Assembly: GCA_973895155.1 (NCBI GenBank)
Contig: OZ316898.1
Coordinates: 2,666,001 to 2,730,000, forward strand
Direction: 5' to 3'
Source: Marsupella aquatica
Lineage: Eukaryota; Marchantiophyta
DNA: 64,000 bases
Both the position numbers and the translations under genes were made by a program. This document shows positions 34,430-44,666 of this stretch, in pieces. Under the pieces are notes generated by a model. The model ran no database searches. It saw only the letters and a list, made by a program, of their open reading frames with translations, and was not told the origin of the DNA. The number at the start of each line of letters is the position of its first letter. The stretch's first letter is position 1.

Positions 34430-34789
34430 CTGTTGTGTGACGCGGGCCAGGGTCTCCATTGGTCTCTCCTGTGACACTAAATAGTCACACGCTAGTCGTT
34501 GTTGAATGCGGGTAAGTCATGTATGTGACTTACGATGTGACTCGCTGAAGTCATATTGCAGTCACGTCGAAACAAGGCTAGACTCCACAATAAAGTCACA
34601 GATCAGTCACAAATGGGTATCAAGCAAGTTGCAAAGCCCAGTATCAATAGTGACTTCCATTTTTTGGTCTCAACTTTTGCAACTCCAAGGGTCACAGCGT
34701 GGGTCAAGTCACGTTGAGTCACAATGAAGTCACATGAGCCAAAATGAGTCATATATTGCGGTCTCAGTTCACCTCGGATTCTTCTAGTG
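34430..34789 (-). repeat. Right subterminal motif array and terminal inverted repeat of element 2
   Basis: About sixteen copies of AGTCAC, GTGACT or AGTCAT in both orientations between 34438 and 34752, denser than at the left end. The terminus CTTCTAGTG ends at 34789. The motif matches the one in the left array and is not seen at this density elsewhere in the window. Confidence 0.85.
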
Positions 34790-34792
34790 AAC

Positions 34793-35019
34793 ACTCAGCG
34801 CCGCGACCCCTCAATATTGAGTGCCCTAAAAAAAACTGTTCCGGGTGTACCTAGTTCCAGTGCGCCTGAGCCCTTCGCGAGGCTGCCTGGCCGGTCAGAT
34901 ATTTTTGCATATTTGAGACGCCCCTATTATATATACCTCTTTAAAGTTTAGGTATGATCCATCTCAAGGGATAATCCAAGTTTTTAACTGGCACTGATTA
35001 GTTGGCCAGGGGATGAGCC
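34793..35019 (+). other. Flank between element 2 and copia; left half of a possible tRNA-derived SINE
   Basis: No gene. The last 25 bases (TTGGCCAGGGGATGAGCC) resemble a tRNA A-box region. Across the copia insertion, the sequence from 54843 continues with GAGGTCCCAGGTTCAATTCC, a clear B-box (54866-54876). Together they read like the head of a tRNA-derived SINE split by the copia element. Confidence 0.4.
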
Positions 35020-35342
35020 TGTGGGGAGAAATCAGATCAGGAAAAACACTCCAAACATACATGTGCTCAATAGTTACGTGGTTCGCCTCAAGGTTGGCTA
35101 CGTCCACGGGAAGACCAAGCTTTATTAACGGTTATGTGTCTACTCAAGCATCACCATAGCTCTCATCTCTTTAAGCTCTCATCTCTTGCTATATCACTGT
35201 GTTCTCTCTTGAGAACTCTCTTGTGTGTTCTCACACCACATAGAAGTTGAAGAGATAAAGACCAACTCTTCAACTAGGGTTTACTCTAACCCTAGTTAAC
35301 ATACTAACCATAGTTCAACCCAAGACTGAGTTAACCTCTACA
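35020..35342 (-). repeat. Copia 3' LTR
   Basis: Runs TGTGGGGAGAAATC to AACCTCTACA. It differs from the other LTR mainly by a 16-bp internal duplication (CTCTCATCTCTT twice, near 35159-35188) and lacks a 3-bp CTA present in the other copy. Confidence 0.95.
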
Positions 35343-35358
35343 AACTCCCCCTTGACTC
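35343..35358 (-). other. Copia polypurine tract
   Basis: On the minus strand, immediately before the 3' LTR, lies AAGGGGGAGTT, the purine run that primes plus-strand DNA synthesis. Confidence 0.75.
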
Positions 35359-35583
35359 ACGTCTTGGGAGGGTTCATAACATTGTCTTTTCCTTATAAGT
35401 TCCTCCGCGGGAAGTTCAAGACAGTAGGGCCAAAAAACCCTCCCCCTAATGCAAGGGTTAACTAGAACTAAGCTGTAGCCGATAAGCCATCGGATGGAGT
35501 ACTCATATAGAGACATTTTCTTGGTGAACTCTATATTTCCAATATTTGTAAATAATTACAATGCCTTGAAAAACTATTGGAGT

Positions 35584-36091
35584 CTAATACTTTGGTAAAA
35601 GCATCCGCTGGATTAAGCTTTCCATCAATATTGACAAGCTCAAATTCATCATCCGATAATGCCTGTCGGATAAAATGATAGCGGACATCAATGTGCTTAC
35701 CCTGTCATCCATCACCTGATTCTTGGCAGTGTAAATTGCACTTTGACTGTCACAATGAAGATATACACACTCCTGTGATAAACCCATCTCCGTGACAAGC
35801 TTTTTTAACCAAATGGTCTCTGATGCTGCTTCTGCTGCTGCTACATACTCGGCATCCATAGTAGACTTTGCAACACACTTTTGGAGAGTAGACTTCCAAC
35901 TAATGCATCCACCAGCAAGTGTAAATACATATCCAGTTGTTGATCTCCTCTTATCCAGATCACCTGCGTAGTCCGCATCCACATAACCTTGAAGCACTTT
36001 CATATTGTTTGAACTTGCATCAAACAATAAACCCTTCTTAGTGGAACCTCAGATGTAGCGCAAAATCCATTTCACTGCTTCCCAATGAACT
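35584..36091 (-). pseudogene. Copia pol, RNase H part, separated from the rest of pol
   Basis: The reading from the junction at 36091 is VHWEAVKWILRYI, a TGA (36049-36051) where the family has Arg, then GSTKKGLLFDASSNN, GYVDADYAGDLDKRRSTTGY, WKSTLQKCVAKSTMDAEYVA and LHCDSQSAIY. It includes the RNase H D-E-D landmarks. After AKNQVMDDR the expected HIDVRYHFIRQ is in another frame, indicating a lost base near 35700. The upstream half of pol resumes at 50122, across the nested insert. Confidence 0.9.
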
Positions 36092-36289
36092 TGTAATTAG
36101 GTGATTATTCCAAAAAGAGAGTTAAAGTATCAAAACCATAAATTTTAAAAATTTTTAAGTTTTTATAAGGCCCTTTAAGCAAAATTAAGTTAGTATAAGC
36201 TCAAATGGGTAAGGATACCATTGGAAGATGTCAAGGCTACTCTGGTTTTCACATATTAGACGTCAAGACGGCAAGAAGTTGAAAGGAGC

Positions 36290-36580
36290 TTCAAAAATGA
36301 GGTGACGGCCTGGACGGCCTCCTCGTAGGGACGGCCTCCTCACAAAAGACGGCAAAGACGGCGCCGGCTTGGACGGCTTCTACACAGGGACAACACCCAT
36401 TTTTTGCCAAGGACGGCCGACTCCTTCCGTGCCGGCCCGCATGAAAAACTCGAGGACATCTTGGACGGCCTCCACATAGGGACGTCCGGGACGTCCACCC
36501 CGCCACGACCTAATGTGACGTCCGCGCCGGCCCAAACCTTTTTCTCCAGTTTTCTTTGAGGGACGTCCATGGCGGCCGGC
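36290..36580. repeat. Degenerate GACGGCCTCC-type repeats in the 5' part of the insert
   Basis: The words GACGGCCT, GACGGC and GACGTCC recur about a dozen times, often followed by CACA(T/A)AGGGAC, giving a locally GC-rich patch in AT-rich surroundings. No coding sequence. It may be a regulatory or packaging-type repeat in the leader of the insert. Confidence 0.5.
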
Positions 36581-36934
36581 AGTAGGGCGCGAGCTTTGAC
36601 CCTCAGTGCTCACTCGTTAGACCACCATTCGAGCTCATTTCAATTGCTATAGGAGCGCAGCTGCCTAGAGAATGTTCACCCCAATTCTGAACTGCTATTG
36701 ATGAGACGTTGAGGAGTATTGGGTCATCGATGCTCTCTGATTTCTTGGAATTGAAGAAATTGCAATTTTGAGAGCTTCGCCTGATTATAGCTCCTTCATT
36801 TCTATCTCTTTTCAGTTCATTCCTTCTCCCATAGTAGCGCAGCTACCTTAGATCCTTGAGATTTCATTCTTGAGCCTCCATGCTTAACCGTTCTTAGGAG
36901 GAGAGCTCTAGAGCCTTCTCAGATTTTCTGAGCT

Positions 36935-37942
36935 ATGGCCACCAGAAGCTTACCAATTAGTAAGGCCATCAGGGTGACCTTACCTCCAGGTCCTAAGGCT
37001 TACTTTAGACTCCTTAGTAACCTGGTAGAGATGGGCTTGAGTTCCTTACTTTTTCTTCCTTGGGATATGGTGCATGGGTCCATCATTGCCGATTTTCTTC
37101 GTCCACCCCGAGCTGGCACTTTTCGGAGTTCTACTAGAGGTTCAGCTGATGTGTGTACCACCGCCGTTGTTTTTGAGGTGTACCAGTTGAGCCAGGAGGG
37201 AGAGAGACTTATCTCTGTTGGAGAGGACTTGACTGTCCCCTATTTTAGAGGTACCAGGGACCGGAGGTCTGGTTGGAAGATTGATCAGTGCAGGAACCGG
37301 GAGTTAGCTCATCTACTCCGATTCCTTGTACCTATCTTTCATCCGACCAAACCCACCAGGGCTATGGTTTACTTGACCAGCTCTATCATTGTATCATGGA
37401 CCGGCAAGAGGAGGATCAACTGGGTCTTAGCTCTTTTGGAGGTGATCGCCAAGCAGGTGGCTGTCTTGTCTACTACCAGTGATACCTATCTGACACCCTA
37501 CTTGGCGCACATTTACTTTTTGAGAGGCTGCTTGTTACCAGTGGAGCTGAGCGATTGGAGGAGGAGAGCGAGACACTTTGAGCTACCTCAGCCAGAGTTA
37601 GCGAGAGAGTTGACTCCACCACCGACGACATCTCCGAGACCCCCTCCAGTGGAGCAGACGACAGCACCAGATCTACCAGGGATGACTTCTCCCTCTTTTG
37701 TTGCTTCCACTTCTTACACGTCATGGACTGATTTTGTTGGTGATGCTGAGCGACTAGCTAGTGTGGCTGGTTTCAACCAGCATTTGGTCGATGAGGCCAC
37801 TAGACTCTTGAGTTGTACCCCTCTACAGTTGCTTGACTGTATTCGTGCTTTGCTTTCCAAGTCTCATACCGTCCCACCCCCTCATGTTTCACCCCTTGCA
37901 CCTTCACCACAGCCTGATCACCCTAGCTATGGATGTGGATGA
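36935..37942 (+). CDS. ORF1 of the nested insert, gag-like or plant-mobile-type protein
   Basis: A 335-residue ORF from the ATG at 36935. Residues about 1-215 look folded: LPPGPKAYFRLLSNLVEMGL, LPWDMVHGSIIADFLRPP, DLTVPYFRG, then ELAHLLRFLVPIF, YLTSSIIVSWTGKRRINWVL and YLAHIYFLRGCLLP. The pattern 'LL..L.PI.......V......I....GK.INW...L...I' is common in plant putative transposon proteins next to retroelements. A Thr/Pro-rich linker and a short helical tail follow. The frame ends at 37942, 14 bp after an ATG (37929) that opens a second frame, so the two ORFs overlap. Exact family unknown. Confidence 0.6.
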   Translation: MATRSLPISKAIRVTLPPGPKAYFRLLSNLVEMGLSSLLFLPWDMVHGSIIADFLRPPRAGTFRSSTRGSADVCTTAVVFEVYQLSQEGERLISVGEDLTVPYFRGTRDRRSGWKIDQCRNRELAHLLRFLVPIFHPTKPTRAMVYLTSSIIVSWTGKRRINWVLALLEVIAKQVAVLSTTSDTYLTPYLAHIYFLRGCLLPVELSDWRRRARHFELPQPELARELTPPPTTSPRPPPVEQTTAPDLPGMTSPSFVASTSYTSWTDFVGDAERLASVAGFNQHLVDEATRLLSCTPLQLLDCIRALLSKSHTVPPPHVSPLAPSPQPDHPSYGCG

Positions 37943-38349
37943 GCTGGAGCTACCTATTGCTGACCCTTCACTCCCTCCTCCATCCTCACCTACACCCCCT
38001 CTACCTGATCCCATTCTTTCCCCTATCCCTCCTACATTTTCACCTGAGCACCCTCCATCTCCTACCCCTGAGCCTTTACCCCCTTCACCAGTACCCCCTC
38101 CAGATCCATTTTCCTCTATTGAGGATACCACCCTATCACCCCTTGATGATTCATTTTCCTCTCCTACCATGGAAGGAGATGAACCTATTCCTGAACCTAT
38201 TCCCGAGACTGGGCCTGAGCCTGAGACTATAGAGCCTCCCAGTGTACCATTTATAGCTCCTACTCCTTTGATGTCTCAGCCTCCTATTGTCTCTTTTGTT
38301 GCCGACATTGAGCCTCTTTTTGTCTTTCACTAGTACATTTTTGGGCCTT

Positions 38350-38830
38350 TATTCGATAGGATTTACATCGGATCCCTTCAGGAAAATTGACGAAAAAATT
38401 TCTATCATCCGATGCAATTCCCAACGCACTTTGCGATGCGTAAACCATCGCATATCGACCATCGGACTTCCATCGGACTTTCCGATATTTTGGACAATGG
38501 ACATTCCGTTGTAACGTGTTACGGTCCATATTTTATGTCCGATGTAAAATGAATCGGATAACTAACATGCGACGCACACGACAATTTCCTATGTCCGATA
38601 CTATTTAGATCGGGATGTCCGATATATTTGATATGGAAATTTGCAAAGTAATTTTTATCGGACATTGCGTTATTTATAATAACGGAAAGTGCGTTAGTTT
38701 TTGTATCGGACTATCCAATATGTTTAAGATGGGAACCTTGAAGGAGGGGTCCGATGCGTTGGGGATGGGAAAGTTTGAAGGCAGCAGCATCGGACACTGC
38801 TATATTACCGATACGGATGGTAACGGACTT
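38350..38830. repeat. Left subterminal array of element 3
   Basis: About fifteen copies of ATCGGAC / GTCCGAT with small variations, in both orientations, over less than 500 bp. Equivalent to the TnpA-binding arrays of En/Spm. Confidence 0.85.
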
Positions 38831-38939
38831 GCAATGGATTATCAAATGTTCTGGGGGTGGAATACAGGGTTTCATGGGTGGTTTTTTGGGGGTTTGGGTT
38901 TTGGTTTAGGGTTGAAGGTGACATACACCAATTAGGAAC

Positions 38940-39170
38940 CAAAGATAATGCTATAAACACGAGGTCAAAATATCATATTCAAAAAGGGGATCACCCCAAT
39001 ATGTACAAAATGGATTAGGCCTACTGGGTAGACCCATCCTGGTCGTGATGGCACGATAGAAGATGTAAAGAGAGCTTTGACTAGAGACACACTGAGCTAT
39101 ATACAAGGTACCTCCTAGTGAGTGTCTAATCAAAGCTGTCTAGCACTAGATACCCGGCCACCTAAATGCA
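38940..39170. other. Spacer inside element 3
   Basis: No coding sequence and no subterminal motif; the 3' flank of the TNP1-like gene. Confidence 0.35.
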
Positions 39171-39178
39171 ACTAACCT

Positions 39179-41550
39179 CTAAAAAGGTGTGTTGCGTCCC
39201 TTCTTCTTCTTTGGGCGAGAACGAAGGGGTGGTACAGGTCTAGCATCATGAGAGCCCTCCTCCCTCTGGCTGCCCACAACCGTGGCAGCCACCTGCTCAC
39301 CAGATGGCATGGGTTGGCCTGATGCAGGCCTAGACCCTGACCCACTAGATGCACCGCTAGGGTGGTCAGGCAAGGTAGATGTCCCACCAACCCCCGACAC
39401 GGAAGAGTGAAAGGATGCCTCAGCTCCTCCTGCAGACCTGCTAGAGTGATGGGATGGTGTGCCGACAGATCCTGTGGGTGGCCCATGTCGTGCTGTACTC
39501 CCACCAGACTCACAAGATGGTGCGCGCCCTCTAGATCCACCATCCGGCATGTCGCCACTACCTTGTCGGGAAGGGCCACCTGCACCAGATACTCCTACAC
39601 GATCACCTCATCCCATGCCATCACCTCTACTACCCCCTGAGTGCCTGGGCCCCGCACCCCGTGATGCTCCAGAGCAATGGGAGCCCACACCATCAGCAAC
39701 ATGTGACCCACCCCTCCCTGCTGATGGGGCAACGGCACCAGATGGGGCAACAATACCTCGGACTTGAGGAGTAGGGGTGACTGTGGGCACCCTCCCCAAC
39801 CCTGCCTCAACATCCTACTCAGAATCTGAGTCCAACTCCTCCGACCCAGACCCCTCCTCATCCTGTGCAATAGGGTTTAATTGCAGTTAGAATGAATGGT
39901 CCCGACCATAACTCTAACAAATTCATGACAACCTTAAACATTATATCACCCTAGGGTGAACACTTACCTCTCCCAACTCATCCTCAAGGTGGCGCTTTAG
40001 AGCGCGGGGTCCATGCGTCTTTGCCAAATTCCTCTCCAACGGCGCAATAGGGCGACCATACTCCCGCTCCTAAAATTTAAAGATCCAAACCATAGAGGCC
40101 AGGTTAATATCAAATCTAGTATTAGCGTGCCCTACCCTAAACCAAGCCACCCTACATAGCCCTAATGTAACCTTAAACCATAGTTCACCCTAACTTATAC
40201 TCTACCCTAGTAAAAAATTAACGTTAAGTACGGTCATTCAAAAATTTAAATGTTTTGCCGAGGGGTCCGATGCAAAGTCCGATACATCCTGCATCGGACG
40301 TCTATCGGATGCGTAATAAGAAAAATGGCATGACACGGTGTCCGATGCTGCTTCCGATGCAAAACCTATCGGATGAGTATCGGAAAGAACAGGCCCGAGA
40401 GCAAAAATGAGTTTTGCAAAGGGTTTAAACAAAAGACATAAGGCACAAACAACTCATTCTTCGTGCGAGGAGTCAGGTGATCAGGGAGTCGAGGTGGGGA
40501 GGAGAGGGAGGGCACTTACAAACTCAGCCTTCAATCGATTGGAGCCACCTTGCCCATCCGGTGAGTGATGGTTGGCCTCCCTTGCACTCTCTCCAATGCT
40601 GCTATGATGTGCCTTGGTGGTTTGGGGAGTCTTGCTGCCTTAGCTGCCCATTGTTGCAGGTTCTGTTGAAGGGGGAGGATATCAACATTCTCCCCAGCCT
40701 TTCGCTTCTCCTCTGCCAGCCTAATTTCGTTGTCCCAATGTCTTCTTATCAGCCAGGCACGGACTGAGAGTTCCTCCTCAAGCCAAGCCGCCCACTCATC
40801 CGAGGAAACATCGTCTGGACAACCCTCCTCCCTGATCACCTCTGCATCCACTGCCATATCTCCAAGGTACTTTCTGAATTTCTCTCGCTGATGATTGCGC
40901 ATGTCTGAGAGTGATGCTGAAATTTGTTTGTTTAGGAACTTGTCATCAATGTAGGCCCCGTTCCTGAACCGTTCCTTCACCTGCTCTCTGATTCTCAATC
41001 TCTCTTCCTCCTTCTTGCCCCAGTAATCCAGTGGCCCCAAATTGGCCCTCAACACCTGCTTGAATTGGCTTCGGAATAGATGGTAGCTCTTAGGCAATGG
41101 ACCACCACCCGAATTGAGAGCTAGCTCAGGCCTGAGAGCTCTCTCTGCCTCCTTTCGCCTCTGCTCCTCCAATCACACCTTCTCAATTGCCCTAGCTTCT
41201 TTTCGAAGCTTATTCTCTCATTTTCTTGGAGACAGTGTCTCCTCTGCATCCCCCTTGCCTCTCTTTGCCTCTTTCTTCCTCTTCTTTGCCTCCTTCTCAC
41301 TTGCAATGCTTGCAGCAGCAGTCTTCTCTGCCTCACGCCGAGAGGCATCAATCAGCGTTTGGAGTGGGACTACTCTCTCTGCGTCCTCCACACTCAGCCC
41401 TGCCTTGGCCACAAAAATGTCCCTCATAACTTCATTGTATGGCTGGGACGGTCCCCCTTGCTCTCCACCACCACCTGACCCCCCTTCGTCTCCCCCACCA
41501 CCTGATCCCCCGCCCCCCTCCATCTCTCCTCCTCCTTCAAGCTCTCCTCC
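39179..41550 (-). pseudogene. TNP1-like gene of element 3, with in-frame stops
   Basis: Minus-strand exons: about 41550-40531 (Gly/Glu-rich start, then QPYNEVMRDIFVAK, a Lys/Glu-rich helix, SYHLFRSQFKQVLRANLG, NHQREKFRKYLGDMA, WAAWLEEELSVRAWLIRRHW), a small one near 40070-39970, and a last one of about 39864-39179 rich in Gly/Ser and ending in the nuclear-type cluster SRPKKKKGR. TGA codons at 41218-41220 and 41173-41175 lie in the same frame as the first exon, which otherwise stays open. The gene diverges from TNP2, leaving the regulatory region near 41600-43100 between them. I infer TNP1 function from position and composition; the core domain is not clearly recognisable. Confidence 0.55.
40258..40390. 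repeat. Internal cluster of subterminal-type motifs
   Basis: Eight or so TCCGAT/ATCGGA words within 130 bp, between exons of the TNP1-like gene. Same motif as at the element's ends. Confidence 0.75.
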
Positions 41551-41639
41551 TTGATCCAGCTTCAAAAATTTGAAAAACACCAAGTGCAAAACGGGGCCCG
41601 ACGCGCGGGTCTTTGCACCTGCATCGATTCTTTTTTCCA

Positions 41640-41850
41640 AAACAAAACCTGCTGCTTCCGATTCATTTTGTTTCGGACTTTGCAAAACCAAAGGTATCGG
41701 ACACGCAATCGGACTTTCCGAAACTATCTGCTTCGGACCCCTCGTCCTTTTCTTGTGGCCGTGTATTTACCAAGTGTGGCCCGTTTCCTATTGCATCGGA
41801 CCCCTCATGAAGTTATATCGGATACCTCTTGGCTTTCCCAAAGGGGGTCC
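41640..41850. promoter_or_regulatory. Motif cluster at the 5' side of the TNP1-like gene
   Basis: TTCCGA, TTCGGAC, TATCGGAC, ATCGGAC and TTCCGA words recur over about 200 bp just upstream of the likely start of the minus-strand TNP1-like gene. In En/Spm, TnpA binds motifs that overlap its own promoter, so an autoregulatory role is plausible here. Confidence 0.5.
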
Positions 41851-42197
41851 AATATAATGTTTTGAATTTGGGTTGGGTATGGGATTGGAGGGTTTAGAGT
41901 ATAATTTAGGATATTTATGTTTTGTATGGGGTAAGGGCACATGGTTGGAGTTATTATTTGCTTTCATATTTGAATCCGCGTTTTGTAGGGCTCTACATAT
42001 GTGAACGGGACAGTGAACGTGTCATGCATGTAGAGGGACCTCTTGCAAGTTTCTTTGTTGCGGAGAACAAATTTTGGGGTTTGTACCAGACTATGTAATT
42101 TTTTTGATAAGCTATGGTCTTGCATGCTTAATATATTGGGCTCTAATTAATGATGCAATTGTGTATAGAGTCTTGGTGTTTTAGGGGTGGTTACGTT

Positions 42198-42896
42198 GTG
42201 GTGATGGGAACTCAATACTATGATATGTAATATAGGATCAAGAAAATACTACAAGAAGTTTTTGTATGAACCATTTTCGGGTGAAAGCCTTTTGTTTCAT
42301 TTCTTTATAGGGGATTATGGGTGTACATAGAGGTTTTATTAGTATAACATTATACCTTTTGTTAGGATAATATTAAACCCCTTCATTAGGCTAATCTTTG
42401 TGTTTGGATTTGATGTGTAGTACCTTGCTTTTGGAGGGGTGGTTAACTTTTTTTGAGGGGGTAGGGAGGTTTCAATTTTGGACAATGCACTATGCATGAA
42501 ACTGTGCATCCAGGAGGTATGATGTCCTCTTGCAAGTTCCTTGCAAGTTTAGGGATGGTTGTGGTGATGGGAACTCAATACTATGATATATGATAGATAA
42601 AATACTACAAGAAGTTTTTGTACGAACCATTTCTTGGTGAAAGCTATTTGAATCATTTCTTTGGAGGGGTTTATGGGCTTAGGGTTATGGGGTTTTACTA
42701 GGATAAGGTTACACCTTTTCTTAGGATAAGGTTCAACCTCCATATATTAGCTAGGCTAATGGTTGTGTTGGATTTGATGCACAGTACCTTGCGTTTGGAG
42801 GGGTGGTTCAATGTTTGTGAGGGGGTAGATAGGGTTTGTTTTGGACAATGCACTATGCATAGTGTGAGACCGCGCATCCAGGAGGTATGATGTCCC
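42198..42896 (+). repeat. Tandem duplication of about 363 bp upstream of the SET/TNP2 genes
   Basis: Copy 1 (42198-42527) and copy 2 (42561-42896) both run from GTGGTGATGGGAACTC to CAGGAGGTATGATGTCC. Shared inner words include ACTACAAGAAGTTTTTGTA and GACAATGCACTATGCAT. Divergence is moderate, with indels. It ends about 290 bp before the first coding exon, in the probable promoter or leader. The rest of 41880-43188 shows no genes. Confidence 0.8.
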
Positions 42897-43188
42897 CGCT
42901 TCACGAGCCGCATCATTTACACTTAATTTGTATGTTGGAATTTTTTTATATGTGGTGTGTTCTTCCTACACTCTTTCGCACTTACAGATTATGTAATTAT
43001 GCTCATTAGCAAAATGCTCACCCATATATGCAGAGATTTTGGATGTCCCACACCTTGTGTGTAGAAAATACGACACAGTAGGCTGGCAAAGCGCGGGTAT
43101 CATTGAGGTACAACAGGACTTTTGTATCTCATGCATTAATTAATTCTATTTTGATACTCCAACACTTGTCTTCTTTTATGCAGCTTAC

Positions 43189-44544
43189 ATGAATTCAGAG
43201 TGTACTTCATGCATGCAGATGTCTACTTCTGATAGTTCCACGTCAGATTCAGACTCAGACACAAGCTCGTCTGAGGGGGAGGTTCCTCCACCCCCTCCTC
43301 CAGATCATCCTCGTGCTCCACTAGGACCCATACCTTGCTGGTGTGTGAGATGTAAGGGACTTGTGGTTCGACATGCGTGGGAGACTTGTGAGCACATCGA
43401 GAACTATGGCCGCCACGAGGGTGATATGCCAGGGTATTTGCCTAGCCAGGTACAGATATGTTTATGTCCCCTATTCATTCCATGTATGCATTCCAATTTA
43501 GGGTATTGCTTAATTATCTTGCATTTACATCCTGGCACTACTTAATTTATTGATTTGTGTAAAACCATTGTACGTGTGTTGAAATAGGTGCCTCGTAGGC
43601 CCCCACCTCCTTTGGTTCCTAAAGCTGTGTGGTTGGAAGGGTTTCTAGCAAGGGCCAGGGAGTTGCTTGCAGTTCCTCCTGCCCAGATGCCTCTTAGCCC
43701 ACCTGCTCCTATCCCCACTCCCGTGCCCACACATGAGCATGTAGAGGGGGAACCGGTCTCTCGGCCCGAGGTTGTGACTACTAGGGTCCTACGTACACGA
43801 CCACGATCTGGTAGACGTAGACGGCAGTATGGACCACTGGACCAGGTAGACAGACGAGAGGAGGTGTTAGGTACTAGTGATCGACCAGCCGGTAACGTAG
43901 ATTATATTTGCGTTGAGGGCAGGTTTGGACTATCCTATCTCACTGGTAGGGCTGCCGAAGTTTTGAAGGACTTTTCTCCAAGTCTCTTCAAATTTCCAGA
44001 TTTTATTCCTACAGATGAACCAGTTCAGATATGGGGTCGCCCTTGGATAGTGAAGGCATCCTCTATTGGTCCTGATATAGGATATGGTCTTTTTGCTTTA
44101 GAGGATATTGTGGTCCCTCCAAAGCCATGGAGACGTGGTTATGATGGAGAGCACCTCTTTCCTTACATTGGGGCTGTATATAACTCCAAGAGTTGGAATA
44201 TTTTGTTGCGTCAACACCCAAGTTGGGGGGTGTATGCATTGAGGATGGACTCAGACCCGGATGAGGTCTTCACTAGGCCATGGCATTGCCGGATGATTGA
44301 TGGTGACCCTATTCGGAACGGTAATTTAGCAGGGTACATCAATAGTACCACAGGTAGAGATAAAGGTTTGGAGGCTAATGTAGAGTGGATTCAAATGTTT
44401 GGTCCACCTAGACATCCATATTTTGTGAAACATATGGACGACCATATCATGACAGTAGCTGTTAGGACCATTAGAGCTGGTGAGGAGTTATTGTGTGAGT
44501 ATGAGTGGGATGCACCAAAATTGTCCTTGCATTGTCGTCCATGA
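43189..44544 (+). CDS. SET-domain protein encoded within CACTA element 3
   Basis: Exon 43189-43449 (87 codons: Ser/Asp-rich start, Pro run, zinc-like CWCVRCKGLVVRHAWETCEH) joins in phase across a 138-bp GT-AG intron to 43588-44544; about 405 residues. The second exon has a basic Arg-rich stretch (RTRPRSGRRRRQYG), then a SET domain at about residues 240-395: IGPDIGYGLFALEDIV (GxG motif), LFPYIGAVYN, GNLAGYINSTTGRDKGLEAN (position of the NHSC motif, here N-S without His/Cys), IMTVAVRTIRAGEELLCEYE (AxRxIxxGEEL..Y). The catalytic-type Tyr of the last motif is kept; no post-SET Cys cluster is visible. SET proteins methylate lysines on histones or other proteins. Activity is uncertain because of the altered NHSC site. 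No stop or frameshift interrupts it, unlike the neighbouring transposase. Confidence 0.72.
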
Positions 44545-44666
44545 TAGTTTCTTGGACTTACATATTGTATATATATATGTCAGTTTATTTTACATGTTTA
44601 CATGAGAATGATGTTGTTCAACAGTGCATGTGTTGATGAGATTAATTAATTGATGTTGTATGATAG

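Larger units (their letters stand above)
16570..34789 (+). mobile_element. CACTA element 2, complete, 18,220 bp
   Basis: The left end is CACTAGAAGAA and the right end is its reverse complement. A second inverted word, CTGAGACC, sits at equal depth on both sides. The 3-bp duplication AAC flanks it at 16567-16569 and 34790-34792, as expected for CACTA transposition. Inside are subterminal motif arrays, a 7-kb cargo region with a captured RPL18a piece, then PHD, double-BRCT, TNP2 and TNP1 genes, all on the plus strand. It is unusually long for the family because of the cargo. Its TNP2 copy appears frameshifted, so it may now depend on transposase from relatives such as element 1. Confidence 0.92.

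Noticed and set aside
36340-36613. Overlapping minus-strand Arg/Gly/Pro-rich ORFs
   Set aside because: They derive from the GACGGCCTCC-type DNA repeats and share no conserved content.
37904-38170. Minus-strand Gly/Ser-rich ORF
   Set aside because: Reverse-strand shadow of the Pro-rich segment of ORF2.
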